Shown here piece by piece: positions 7,287 through 15,843 of a stretch of DNA of 64,000 nucleotides. The stretch is from contig NZ_FNGP01000002.1 in NCBI RefSeq assembly GCF_900103275.1, positions 248,001 to 312,000 of the forward strand. The letters run 5' to 3'. Source of the stretch: Tessaracoccus oleiagri. Its GTDB lineage: Bacteria > Actinomycetota > Actinomycetes > Propionibacteriales > Propionibacteriaceae. The notes below the pieces were generated by a model that was not told the DNA's origin, searched no databases, and saw only the letters and a program-made list of their open reading frames with translations. The position numbers were made by a program, and so were the translations under genes. Every line of letters begins with the position of its first letter. Within the stretch, counting starts at the first letter, position 1.

Positions 7287-9778
7287 CGCAGGAGCAGCGC
7301 GACCCGCTGGACGCCGCCGCCGCGGCGTACCGGGAGGCCCGCGCTGCCCTCGGCCAGTACCGGCTGCCCGAGGTCCGGCGCCACCTCGACGAGGCCAAGC
7401 GCCTGTTGGGTGCGGCGCCCGACGAGACGGACGGACACATCGAGCTGGCCCTGCGCGTGCAGCTCACGGAGTCGTGGCTCATCTGCGACGGGTCCGGGCT
7501 CGCCCCGGCCCTGGCCCAGGTGTTCGGCGTCGCCGAACGGGCCGAGTCCGCCGGGCGCGAGGACCTGCAAGCGCTGGCCCACATCCAGGGCGGCGTGCTG
7601 CTCGCCCGCGCGGGCAGGTTCGCCGACGCGCTCGACCAGCTGCGCCCCGCCGTCGCGCTCGCCCACGCACTGCCGGTCGACGACCGGGTCCGGCTCCTGC
7701 TCAACAAGGGCACGATCGCCTCTCAGCACGGCCTCCTCGACGAGGCGGCCGACGACCTGGCGCAGGCGGCCCGCCTGGCGGAGGCACTGCCCGACTACGC
7801 CTTCATGGCGCTGCACAACCTGGGCTTCGTCGAGTACCTCCGCGGGGACCTCCCGGCGGCCCTGCAGGCGATGGTGGCGGCCGACGGGATGGACGCCGGC
7901 GTCGACCGGTCGGTCTCGCGCCTCGACCGGGCCCGGGTGCTCATGGAGGTGGGGCTCGTCGACGAGGCGGCCGACCTGCTCGCCGAGACGGTCGGGACGA
8001 TGCGCGCCGCCGGCATGACCGACGAACTGGCCGACGCGCTGCTCGACCGGGCGCGGTGCGAGCTGCTGCGCGGGCGCGGCCAGGAGGCCACCGCCCTCGC
8101 CGACGAGGTGCTGGCGATCGCCGCCGGGAGGGAGGACCACGCCCGCGCGCTCGCGGCCGCCGCGGTGCGCCTCGAGTCCCTCGTGCTCGTCGGGTCTCCG
8201 GACCGCCTTGCCGGCGAAGAGGCGGCGCGGCTCGTCGCCGACGCGGAGGCCGCCGGCCTCACCCGGCTCGCCGACCGCTCCGCCGCGCTCGGCGTCCTGG
8301 CCGCGGCGGCGGCGGACCGTCCGCTCGCCGACGCGGCCGGCATCGAGGCGAGGCTCGCCCGGATGCGCCGCTCGCCGTACCTGTCCGTGCGGCTCCTCGC
8401 GGTCCGCGTCGAACTGGCGCTCGGGCCCGAGCCCGGGCGGCGAGCCCTGCTCGTGCGCAGGGCGATGCGGGACCTCACGCTGGCCAAGCAGGGGATGGCC
8501 AGTCTGGACCTGCGCACCGCCCTCACGATCCACAGCTGGCCCATCGTCGTCGAGGACCTTCGTGCCGCGCTCGCGGCAGGCACGCCGTGGACGGTGCTCG
8601 CGGCTACCGAGCGCTGGCGAAGGGCGCTGCGCCCCATCCCCTCGGTCGTGCCGCCGACCGATCCGCGGAGCGCCGACCTCTGGTCGCTGTTCCGGCGGCG
8701 CCGCGAGGCCCTTCGTGCCCCGTCGGGCGGGGACGATCCCGCGGTCCATGCCGACGTCGTCCGGCTCGAGCGGGCGCTCCGCGAACGCTCGTGGACGATG
8801 CGCGCACGATCCAACGACGCGGGCGCGCGGAGCTTCCGGCGCAGCGACGGCGCGGACCACCTCCTCCTCAGCTACTTCTGGCTCGACGACCGGCTGCACC
8901 TGGTGTCGGCACCACCGGGTCGGCCGACGAGGCTGCACCGGCTGGGTGGCCGCAGCGACCTCGTCGAGCTCGTGCAGCTCGTCTCGACGGCCGCCTCGGC
9001 GCTCGCGGGTGCTCGGCGGGCACCGCTGGCGGCGGGCATCGAGAGCTCGCTGGAGGACGCGCTCGCGCAACTCGACGAGTCGCTGCTGCCGAAAGGGCTC
9101 GGCGAAGGCCCGGTCGTGATCGTCCCGAGCGGGGCGCTGGCGAGATTGCCCTGGGGGATGCTGCCGCGTCTGCGCTCCCGGGCCGTGGCACTGAGCCCCT
9201 CGTTGGGCCAGTGGGCGGCGGGCGCGACCGCCGTGCACGGGACGCCCGCCGTCGCCGTCGCGTCCGGGCCGGACCTCCCCTTGGGGCGGGACGAGGCAGA
9301 CGTCGTCCGCGGCAGCTGGGACGGCGCCGCAGCGCTCGAGGGCCGCCCCGAGGCGGTGAAGGAGGCGCTGACCCGCTACGAGGTGGTGCACATCGCCGCT
9401 CATGGTCAACACCGCGCCGACAACCCGCTCTTCTCCTCGATCCGCCTCCACGGCGGCGACCTCTTCGCCCACGAACTCGAGCACCTCCCCACCCGGTCGA
9501 GCCTGGTGGTGCTGTCGGCGTGCGGCGTCGGGCGGGCGAGGGTCCGCCCCGGCGACGAGGCCCTCGGGCTCACGTCGAGCCTCCTCGCGCTCGGCGTGCG
9601 GGCCGTCGTCGCGCCGCTCACGGACGTCCCCGACGAGCTCGCCCGCGACACGATGGCTGCCCTCCACCGTCGGCTCGCCGAAGGCCTCCCGGGGCCGGAG
9701 GCGTTGCGGGGCGCCACGACCGACCTCCTCGCCAGGAGCTTCACCTGGTTCGGCTCGCCGTGGCGAGTGGTCCGCTGA
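7283..9778 (+). CDS. TPR-CHAT protein, caspase-like cysteine protease
   Basis: The 831-aa protein starts at a GTG that overlaps the previous stop. The first about 560 residues are alpha-helical repeats of TPR type (for example ADALDQLRPAVALAHALP and LDEAADDLAQAARLAEAL). The last about 260 residues form a CHAT domain, with the His707 motif VHIAAHGQHRADNP and Cys747 in VVLSACGVG, the expected catalytic dyad of this clan CD (caspase/separase-like) family. There is no signal peptide, so it should act in the cytoplasm. CHAT proteases are typically kept inactive until a sensor domain is triggered. Here the TPR region is the only candidate sensor or scaffold. Likely targets are co-encoded proteins (inference). 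Confidence 0.92.
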   Translation: MTQEQRDPLDAAAAAYREARAALGQYRLPEVRRHLDEAKRLLGAAPDETDGHIELALRVQLTESWLICDGSGLAPALAQVFGVAERAESAGREDLQALAHIQGGVLLARAGRFADALDQLRPAVALAHALPVDDRVRLLLNKGTIASQHGLLDEAADDLAQAARLAEALPDYAFMALHNLGFVEYLRGDLPAALQAMVAADGMDAGVDRSVSRLDRARVLMEVGLVDEAADLLAETVGTMRAAGMTDELADALLDRARCELLRGRGQEATALADEVLAIAAGREDHARALAAAAVRLESLVLVGSPDRLAGEEAARLVADAEAAGLTRLADRSAALGVLAAAAADRPLADAAGIEARLARMRRSPYLSVRLLAVRVELALGPEPGRRALLVRRAMRDLTLAKQGMASLDLRTALTIHSWPIVVEDLRAALAAGTPWTVLAATERWRRALRPIPSVVPPTDPRSADLWSLFRRRREALRAPSGGDDPAVHADVVRLERALRERSWTMRARSNDAGARSFRRSDGADHLLLSYFWLDDRLHLVSAPPGRPTRLHRLGGRSDLVELVQLVSTAASALAGARRAPLAAGIESSLEDALAQLDESLLPKGLGEGPVVIVPSGALARLPWGMLPRLRSRAVALSPSLGQWAAGATAVHGTPAVAVASGPDLPLGRDEADVVRGSWDGAAALEGRPEAVKEALTRYEVVHIAAHGQHRADNPLFSSIRLHGGDLFAHELEHLPTRSSLVVLSACGVGRARVRPGDEALGLTSSLLALGVRAVVAPLTDVPDELARDTMAALHRRLAEGLPGPEALRGATTDLLARSFTWFGSPWRVVR

Positions 9779-9821
9779 CCTTCGTGTATCAGGGCCGCCG
9801 GCGCTCGCTCCTGAAGGATGA

Positions 9822-9838
9822 CAGCCCACTTCGGGCTG
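9822..9838 (+). other. Hairpin upstream of the second subtilase
   Basis: CAGCCC/GGGCTG with a 5-nt loop lies in the only real gap (79 bp) of the cluster, 19 bases before the ATG at 9858. It is followed directly by the AAGGAG ribosome-binding site. No T-run follows, so it is not a standard terminator. It may be an attenuator, a processing site or chance. Confidence 0.35.
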
Positions 9839-9857
9839 CGTACCGAAGGAGCAGGTC

Positions 9858-11735
9858 ATGCCATTCCCAACATCCATCGTCCATCCCAGTGGGGCGAAGC
9901 TCTCCCTGGTCCCCGACAAGGTGCTCGTCAAGGTGGCGCACGCGGAAGGCGCGCGGGCGCTGGCGGACGCCGCCGACCCGTTGGCGGAGCTCGGCCTCGA
10001 GCCCCTGACCCTAGAACCGCCGCGGGCAGCGGCCGGGTCACCCGTCGCGGGTGGCCTCCCCGACGTCGACCCGCACGCGGAGGTCAACAACTCCGCCGAC
10101 CTCCTCTTCACCCGCACCAACGACGGCAGGAAGTTCAAGCCCGCCGACACCGCCATCGCCGCCGGCGACGGCCCGACGTGGGTGGCGCCCGTCTACGCAG
10201 CCGACTTCGGCGGCACGACCGAGTACCTGTCACCGTTGGCGGACGCGGTCGTCCTGCCCGCCATCGTGGGCGACGACCAGGAGCAGGCCAAGGTCCTGAA
10301 GGACTTCGGCCTCGTCCGCGACGACACCCGCAGCGAGTGGCTGGGCGAGTTCGACGTCTACACCGTGACCGCGGGGCACCGGCCGGCGTTCGAGATCCGC
10401 GACGAGCTGTCGCGCAAGCTCGGTACCGAGGTGAAGCTCGAATTCATCCCGATGATCGTGCCCGTGGCCATGCAGCCGAACGATCCGCTGTTCTCGTCCC
10501 AGTGGGACATGGTGCAGATCGGTGTCGGCGGCTCGGGCACCACCGGCTGGGACGTCCAACGCGGCTCGTCGTCGGTGATCGTCGCGATCCTCGACGAGGG
10601 CGTGGACCTGAACCATCCGGACCTCGTCGGCCAGTTCGCGGGCAACGGCATCAACCTCGGCACCATGTCCGGCACCGGGGCCCCGACGGGCAACCACGGC
10701 ACACCCTGCGCGGGCATCGCCGCGGCGCCGGTGAACAACGGGACCGGCACGGCCGGCGTGGCCGGAGGGTGCCGCATCCTGCCGATCGCCTTCGCCACCT
10801 GGTCGGCCACCGAGGTGGCGGCCGGTCTGCGCTACGCACGGCAGCAGGGCGCCCGGGTGGTGTCGATGAGCTTCGGCTGGAACGCCTGGGACCAGTCGAT
10901 CATCAACCCGGCCATCACGGAGGCCCACGCCGCCGGCATGGTGCTCGTCGCCGCCACGCACAACCACAACACGCTGAACGGCATCACCTACCCGGCGACG
11001 CACCCCTTGGTGATCGCGGTCGGCGCCTCCGACCAGGTGGACAACCGCAAGTCCCCGTCGTCGCCCGACGGTGAGGGCTGGGGCTCCAACTACGGGCCGG
11101 AGATCTCGGTGGTGGCGCCCGGCGTTCGCTGCCCCGCCCCGGACCGCACGGGCGCCAACGGGTACACCGGCAACGACTACACGATGACGTTCAACGGCAC
11201 CTCGGCCGCCACCCCGCACGTCGCTGGGCTGGCCGCGCTGCTCATCTCGCGGAAGTCCTCGCTGACCAACGTGCAGGTGCGCAACATCATCGAGCGGACC
11301 GCGGCGAAGGTCGGCACCGTGCCGTACGCCACGGTGGCCGGCTACCCGAACGGCACCTGGAACAACGAGATGGGCTACGGCCGAATCGACGTCCTGGGCG
11401 CGCTCCAGCAGGTGCCCGTGATCCCGAAGTTCAAGTGGGAGGACGAGGTGTTCAAGCCGCTCTGGAAGGAGCTGGACATCAAGCTCATCAAGCGGGAGTT
11501 CGACAAGCCCATCCACCGGGAGATCGACATCAAGCGGTTCGTGGAGCTCGACAAGATCAAGGGCGAGATCGACGAGATCAAGCGCACCGGCAGGGAGGCG
11601 CCCGACCTCGAGCCCGAGCGGCTCGTCGACCCCGTGATCGACGGCCTCAAGATGCGGCTCGAGCTGCTGGAGAAGACCGTCGACCGGATCGGCGCCTCCT
11701 TCATCACGCCCGACGCCCGCCCGGACCTGGACTGA
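9858..11735 (+). CDS. Second S8 (subtilisin-like) serine peptidase with charged C-terminal tail
   Basis: The 625-aa protein carries Asp246 (ILDEGVD), His280 (NHGTPCAG), a likely oxyanion Asn369 in an unusual AATHNHN context, and Ser449 (NGTSAATPHVAG). Residues 1-215 precede the catalytic domain and may be a prodomain. After the catalytic domain (to about 515), roughly 110 residues are rich in alternating Lys/Glu/Asp (for example KELDIKLIKREFDK), predicted helical. No signal peptide or membrane segment was found, so it is cytoplasmic or leaves by an unknown route. AAGGAG precedes the ATG. It shares the cluster with another subtilase of quite different sequence, so the two are not a recent duplication. 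Confidence 0.9.
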   Translation: MPFPTSIVHPSGAKLSLVPDKVLVKVAHAEGARALADAADPLAELGLEPLTLEPPRAAAGSPVAGGLPDVDPHAEVNNSADLLFTRTNDGRKFKPADTAIAAGDGPTWVAPVYAADFGGTTEYLSPLADAVVLPAIVGDDQEQAKVLKDFGLVRDDTRSEWLGEFDVYTVTAGHRPAFEIRDELSRKLGTEVKLEFIPMIVPVAMQPNDPLFSSQWDMVQIGVGGSGTTGWDVQRGSSSVIVAILDEGVDLNHPDLVGQFAGNGINLGTMSGTGAPTGNHGTPCAGIAAAPVNNGTGTAGVAGGCRILPIAFATWSATEVAAGLRYARQQGARVVSMSFGWNAWDQSIINPAITEAHAAGMVLVAATHNHNTLNGITYPATHPLVIAVGASDQVDNRKSPSSPDGEGWGSNYGPEISVVAPGVRCPAPDRTGANGYTGNDYTMTFNGTSAATPHVAGLAALLISRKSSLTNVQVRNIIERTAAKVGTVPYATVAGYPNGTWNNEMGYGRIDVLGALQQVPVIPKFKWEDEVFKPLWKELDIKLIKREFDKPIHREIDIKRFVELDKIKGEIDEIKRTGREAPDLEPERLVDPVIDGLKMRLELLEKTVDRIGASFITPDARPDLD

Positions 11736-11740
11736 CGGCG

Positions 11741-12430
11741 ATGATCGTCCTGCTCGCCCACGACGGGGACCCCTGGGCCGACGAACTCGCCCGGCGCGTG
11801 GCCGACCTCTCCGGCGCGGAGGTGGGGCTCTGCGGGCCCCGCGACCTCTCGCGGCCGGGCTGGGCACTCCACGTCGGCCCGGGCGACGGCCGACCCGCCG
11901 ACTCGCGGGTCGTGGTCGGGGGAAGGGCCGTGGACGAGCGGGACGTCGACCTCGTGGTCAGCCTCCTGGACGACGTGCTGCCGGCCGAACTGCTGTGGAT
12001 CCGAGAGGAGGACACCGACTACGTCGCGTGCGAGATGTCGGCCGTCCTCCGCTACTGGCTGGAGTCGCTCGGCGACCACGTGCTGGTGCCGCCCGGCACC
12101 AGCTCCCTGGCGGGGCCGGACCACCCCGTGGCCCTGTGGGCCCGGGCGGCCGGCATCGAATGGTCCCGCCCCGAGGACTGGCGCGGCTGCCGCGAGGTGG
12201 CCGTCGTCAATGGCGAAGCGTGGGGGGACGCCTCGCCACCGTTGAGGCGTGCAGCCACGGCCATGGCCGGATGGGCCCATGTGCCGTGGCTGCGCGCCTT
12301 CTTCGCCCCCGCCGCCGACGTCCTCTGGGGCGTCGCGACGCTGCCGTCGCCGCTGGCCGGCACGGACGCGCCGGCGAGGGCCATCGCGGCCGCCGCACGG
12401 CGGCCGGCCGAGCGGGGGTGGGCGGCATGA
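11741..12430 (+). CDS. Unknown 229-aa protein, possible pre-ATP-grasp-like partner
   Basis: No named family is certain. The start (MIVLLAHDGDPWADELARRV), the central REEDTDYVACEMSAVL segment and the HPVALWARAAGIEW region resemble, by pattern only, the N-terminal half of RimK/MvdD-type ATP-grasp peptide ligases, in which a pre-ATP-grasp domain precedes the catalytic fold. No ATP-binding motif is visible. The ATG lies 5 bases after the subtilase stop, and the stop overlaps the next start (ATGA). It therefore probably works with the ATP-grasp protein. No signal peptide is seen. Confidence 0.7.
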   Translation: MIVLLAHDGDPWADELARRVADLSGAEVGLCGPRDLSRPGWALHVGPGDGRPADSRVVVGGRAVDERDVDLVVSLLDDVLPAELLWIREEDTDYVACEMSAVLRYWLESLGDHVLVPPGTSSLAGPDHPVALWARAAGIEWSRPEDWRGCREVAVVNGEAWGDASPPLRRAATAMAGWAHVPWLRAFFAPAADVLWGVATLPSPLAGTDAPARAIAAAARRPAERGWAA

Positions 12431-13251
12431 GCGCCATCATCCTCGGCCGACCCGACGACCCGCCGCTGGCCGCCGCCTGGGCCGCGGTCCAGCACCTGGG
12501 ACTGCCGGGCAGCTTCGTCGACCTCAACGAACATGGCATCCATCTCGTCGGCTCCGAACTCCGGCGGCCTTCGGGCAACGTGGCGCTCGACGGGGTCTCC
12601 GGCTTCTACCTCCGCGGCCACGGCGCCGCCGACCCGTCGACAGCGCAGGCACTGCGGGACTGGGCCGAGCTCACCCCGTCGACCGTGCGGGTGGTGAACC
12701 GGCGCCGCGGCTCGGCCAGCAACTTCTCCAAGCCCGGCCAGTCGCTGGCCATCGCCGCCGCCGGCTTCCGCACCCCGACGGGGTTGCTCACCACCGACCC
12801 CACGGCGGCGCGCGCGTTCGTGGAGCAACACGGGAAGGTCATCGTGAAGTCGGCGAGCGCGGTGCGCAGCATCGTGCGCACCGTCGACGTGCACGAGGAC
12901 TTCGCGAGCGTGGCCTGGTGCCCGACACAGTTCCAGGCGTTCGTCCCCGGCACCGAGTACCGCGTGCACCTCGTCGGCGGGCGCGTGTTCGCCCGGAGGA
13001 TCATCTCGGACGCGGTCGACTACCGATACGGCGCCGCCGCCACCGCGCCTGCGGAGCTACCCGACGAGGTGGCCGGGCGCTGCGTCGGGCTGGCGCTCGC
13101 GCTGGGTCTGGAACTCGCGGGACTCGACCTCCGCCGCACGCCCGACGGGGAATGGTTCTGCTTCGAGGCGAACACGTCGCCGGTCTGGACCGCGTACGAC
13201 GAGGACGGCCGCATCGCCGTCGCGCTGGCCCGCCACCTGGCCGGTCTCTGA
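12427..13251 (+). CDS. ATP-grasp (RimK/MvdD-like) ligase
   Basis: The 274-aa protein shows the ATP-grasp layout: a helical N-terminal part, a VIVKSASAVRS lysine strand, an acidic hinge segment (QAFVPGTEYRVHLVGGRVF) and a metal-binding end (AGLDLRRTPDGEWFCFEANTSP) with the E-x-N triad. Related enzymes form amide or ester bonds on peptides or proteins using ATP. The substrate here is unknown; no obvious short precursor peptide gene lies next to it. The stop is 4 bases from the encoded CCA of tRNA-Leu on the other strand, so the cluster ends exactly here. Confidence 0.85.
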   Translation: MSAIILGRPDDPPLAAAWAAVQHLGLPGSFVDLNEHGIHLVGSELRRPSGNVALDGVSGFYLRGHGAADPSTAQALRDWAELTPSTVRVVNRRRGSASNFSKPGQSLAIAAAGFRTPTGLLTTDPTAARAFVEQHGKVIVKSASAVRSIVRTVDVHEDFASVAWCPTQFQAFVPGTEYRVHLVGGRVFARRIISDAVDYRYGAAATAPAELPDEVAGRCVGLALALGLELAGLDLRRTPDGEWFCFEANTSPVWTAYDEDGRIAVALARHLAGL

Positions 13252-13255
13252 CACC

Positions 13256-13340
13256 TGGTACGGAAGAAGGGACTTGAACCCTCACGCCCGAAGGCACAGG
13301 AACCTAAATCCTGCGTGTCTACCAATTCCACCACTTCCGC
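13256..13340 (-). tRNA. tRNA-Leu(UAG) with encoded CCA
   Basis: The minus strand folds into a class II tRNA. The acceptor GCGGAAG pairs with CTTCCGT (one G-U), and the anticodon stem CAGGA/TCCTG holds loop TTTAGGT with anticodon TAG. A long variable arm and the T-loop GTTCAAGTC follow. The CCA is encoded (13256-13258). Confidence 0.96.
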
Positions 13341-13355
13341 GTGACCCGGGCCAGT

Positions 13356-13910
13356 CTAGGGCACCTGTTCGCCGAGCTTGAAACGCGCGACGACGTCGTA
13401 CTGCTTGCCCACCTGGTGGGACTGGACCAGCGCGACCTCGTCGACATCGAAGCTCCAGCCGGGGAAGGAGTCCAGCACCCCGAGCCATTTCGTCGCCTGG
13501 ATCCCGCGGTTGGCGCGGGCGAGCGTCAGGTGCGGCACGAACCTCGCCCCATCGGGCGCCGCGCCGGCCCGGTTGGCGGCGTGGCGGCACTTCTCGGCGA
13601 GGGCCGCGATCTCCTCGTCGCCGTGCGTGACGCCGAGCGACAGGATGCGTGCGGCCACTGGGTGCGGGAACACCCGCCCGGACGCGACGCGGATCCGGAA
13701 CGGCGAGACGGTGGCCGCGGCCTCGGCGAGCGTCTCCTCCAGTCGCTCGACGTCCGGCACGTCGGCCATGAACGCGGTCGTGAGGTGCCACCCGTCCGGC
13801 CGGGTCCAGCGCAAGCGCGGATCCGAGTCCCGACGGGGCGCCAGCAGCGCGTCGAGTTCCTCCACCATCTCCTGCGGCGGCAGCACCGCCGCGAACATCC
13901 GGTCACCCAT
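13356..13910 (-). CDS. thpR: RNA 2',3'-cyclic phosphodiesterase (2H phosphoesterase, ThpR/LigT)
   Basis: The 184-aa protein has the two HxT motifs of the 2H superfamily: HLTTAF (about residue 42) and HLTLAR (about residue 127). The N-terminal RMFAAVLPP is typical. It opens 2',3'-cyclic phosphates on RNA ends in the cytoplasm. The gene lies downstream of dinB on the same strand, separated by a repeat element, and upstream of tRNA-Leu. Confidence 0.9.
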   Translation of the reverse strand: MGDRMFAAVLPPQEMVEELDALLAPRRDSDPRLRWTRPDGWHLTTAFMADVPDVERLEETLAEAAATVSPFRIRVASGRVFPHPVAARILSLGVTHGDEEIAALAEKCRHAANRAGAAPDGARFVPHLTLARANRGIQATKWLGVLDSFPGWSFDVDEVALVQSHQVGKQYDVVARFKLGEQVP

Positions 13911-13946
13911 GGCGCACCAACCTACTCCTCCGACCCCGCCCGGTCC

Positions 13947-14016
13947 CTGAGGAGCGAGGCACGAGCGTCTCGAAGGGCCGGCGGGGGCTTCGAGACGCGA
14001 CTCCGTCGCTCCTCAG
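13947..14016. repeat. Imperfect 29-bp inverted repeat, dispersed element copy 1
   Basis: Arms at 13947-13975 and 13988-14016 match at 24 of 29 positions around a 12-nt loop. The left arm begins CTGAGGAGCGAGGCACGAGC and recurs with a single change at 60951-60979. The element overlaps the last codons of dinB and could end its transcript, but no T-run is present. Confidence 0.85.
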
Positions 14017-15335
14017 CCACCGGTACTGCGCAAGTCGATCGGGAGGGGGTCGACCAGCCGCAGGGCGGGGTCGTCCAGCTTGAGGGTGCGGACCGGTCCG
14101 GGGGCGGTGCCGCGGTACTCGAAGCGGACGGTCACGAGCCCGAGGCCGCTCCCCCAGACCCAGCCGCGGCCGTGCTCGTCGTGCTCCACGTCGGCGCCGG
14201 TGAAGTAGCCGTGGCCGCGGACGGTGGCGCTGTCCTCGGGCGCGAACTCCGCCTCGTCGACCGGCTCTAGCGTGGCGGGTTCCTCGCCGAAGAGCCGGTC
14301 CTGGGCCGCGCCCGCGAAGTTGCTGACCCCGATCCCGAGCAGCCGGACGCCGGCGCTCACGTCGATCCCCTCCAGCAACTGCAGCCCGATGGCGGTGACG
14401 GTCTGGACGTCGTCGGTGGCGCCGCCGAGGGACGCGCCGCGGGTGATGGTCTGGAAGTCCGCGAACCGCACTTTCACGGTCACCGTCCGCGCGAACAGCC
14501 CCTGCTTCACCAGCCGCCGGGTCACGGCCTCCGCGTCGCGGCGGAGGATCGACTGCAGCTGGGCGCGGTTGGTCAGGTCGACCTGGAACGTGTCCTCCGT
14601 CGAGATCGACTTCGCCTCGCTGTCCGGGTTCACCGCGCGCCGGTCGATCCCACGCGCGAGCGCAGCCAGCGACGAGCCGGCCGCCTGTCCGAGCTCCCGC
14701 TCCAACTCGCCCGGCTGCGCCCGGCGAAGGTCCGCGACGGTGTGCATGCCGATCGCCACGAGCCGCTGCTCCGTGGCCGGGCCGACACCCGGGATGGCGC
14801 GCACCGGGAGCGGGGCGAGGAAATCCAGCTCCTGGTCGGGCGACAGGATGCGGTGGCCGTCGGGCTTGGCGGCCTCGGAGGCGAGCTTCGCGATGAGCTT
14901 CGACGAGCCCACCCCCACCGAGCCGGTGAGCCCCAAGGTTCGTCGAGTGAGCTCCGCCCGCAGCCACGCCACCCGCTCGGGCAACTCATCAGGCGTCCAG
15001 CCCGCCGGCCGCAGGTCGACGTACGCCTCGTCGAGGCTCAGCGGTTCGACGAGCGGCGACACCTCCCGCAGCAGCCCCATGACGATCTGCGACGACTCCC
15101 GGTACGCCCCGAACCGGCCCCCGAGGAACGCCGCCCGGCCCCCGGCGCGCCGCCTGGCCTCCGTGCCGGACATCGCCGAGCGGATGCCGTAGCGTCGGGC
15201 CTCGTACGAGGCGGTGGCGACGACTCCCCGCGGCCCCCCGCCGCCCACCACGACCGGCTTGCCCCGCAGGCTGGGCTTGTCGCGCTGCTCGACCGACGCG
15301 TAGAAGGCGTCCAGGTCGAGGTGCAGGATGCTCAC
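14013..15335 (-). CDS. dinB: DNA polymerase IV (Y-family translesion polymerase)
   Basis: The GTG start (15335) overlaps the folA stop and gives 440 aa. The N-terminal SILHLDLDAFYASVEQ and the PLSLDEAYVDL motif supply the catalytic acidic residues. The helix-hairpin-helix PVRAIPGVGPATEQRL and a little-finger domain complete a Y-family polymerase. It copies past damaged bases at low fidelity. The last about 60 residues extend beyond the usual polymerase end. Transcription is coupled to folA and thyA upstream, an unusual place for a damage-tolerance gene; no LexA box was noticed. Confidence 0.95.
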   Translation of the reverse strand: MSILHLDLDAFYASVEQRDKPSLRGKPVVVGGGGPRGVVATASYEARRYGIRSAMSGTEARRRAGGRAAFLGGRFGAYRESSQIVMGLLREVSPLVEPLSLDEAYVDLRPAGWTPDELPERVAWLRAELTRRTLGLTGSVGVGSSKLIAKLASEAAKPDGHRILSPDQELDFLAPLPVRAIPGVGPATEQRLVAIGMHTVADLRRAQPGELERELGQAAGSSLAALARGIDRRAVNPDSEAKSISTEDTFQVDLTNRAQLQSILRRDAEAVTRRLVKQGLFARTVTVKVRFADFQTITRGASLGGATDDVQTVTAIGLQLLEGIDVSAGVRLLGIGVSNFAGAAQDRLFGEEPATLEPVDEAEFAPEDSATVRGHGYFTGADVEHDEHGRGWVWGSGLGLVTVRFEYRGTAPGPVRTLKLDDPALRLVDPLPIDLRSTGG

Positions 15336-15826
15336 GTGGCGGGCGTGGGCCTGTACTGCACGAAGTCGAACTTGTCGTGCGGCTCGCGCGAGACCTCGGT
15401 CCACTCGCTCGGCGTGATGATCGGGAAGCGTGCCCCGCCCTCGGGGCTGAGGCGGACGTGGGTGATGTCGAGTTCGGTGAGGTACGGCCACGCCGCCTCG
15501 TAGATCTCGGCACCGCCGCCGATGTAGCAGACCTTCTCGGGCGTCTGCGCGGCCAGGTCGAGCGCCTCGGTGATGGAGTGCGCGACCTCGACCCCCTCGT
15601 CGCTCCACTCGGGATCCCTGGTCACGACGATGATCCTGCGGTCCGGCAGTGTGCGGCCGATCTGCTCATGGGTGCGGCGGCCGAAGACCAGCGTGTTGCC
15701 GGTGGTCACCTGCTTGAACCGCTTGAAGTCGTCCGGCAGGTGCCACAGCATGTCGTCACCCGAGCCGATGACCCAGTTGTCCGCCACCGCCGCGATCGCC
15801 ACGATCCGCATGCGTCCGTCCTCCAT
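15332..15826 (-). CDS. folA: Dihydrofolate reductase
   Basis: The 164-aa protein has AVADNWVIGSGDDMLWHLPDD near the start, then NTLVFGRRTHEQIG and the ICYIGGGAEIY-type NADPH-binding motif (VCYIGGGAEIYE). It reduces dihydrofolate to tetrahydrofolate with NADPH, regenerating the cofactor consumed by ThyA just upstream. The ATG at 15826 has AGGAGG six to seven bases before it, so it was preferred over the internal ATG of MRIVA. Its stop overlaps dinB (GTGA). Confidence 0.95.
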   Translation of the reverse strand: MEDGRMRIVAIAAVADNWVIGSGDDMLWHLPDDFKRFKQVTTGNTLVFGRRTHEQIGRTLPDRRIIVVTRDPEWSDEGVEVAHSITEALDLAAQTPEKVCYIGGGAEIYEAAWPYLTELDITHVRLSPEGGARFPIITPSEWTEVSREPHDKFDFVQYRPTPAT

Positions 15827-15843
15827 CCCGTGTCCTCCTGGGC

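Noticed and set aside
6887-10156. A 1089-codon frame on the minus strand across the CHAT gene
   Set aside because: The plus strand holds intact TPR and CHAT motifs here; the minus frame has only low-complexity Arg/Gly sequence.
4772-13340. The CHAT cluster as a tRNA-integrated genomic island
   Set aside because: It ends at tRNA-Leu, but no integrase and no copy of the tRNA 3' end were found near 4621-4771, and GC content looks like that of the neighbours.
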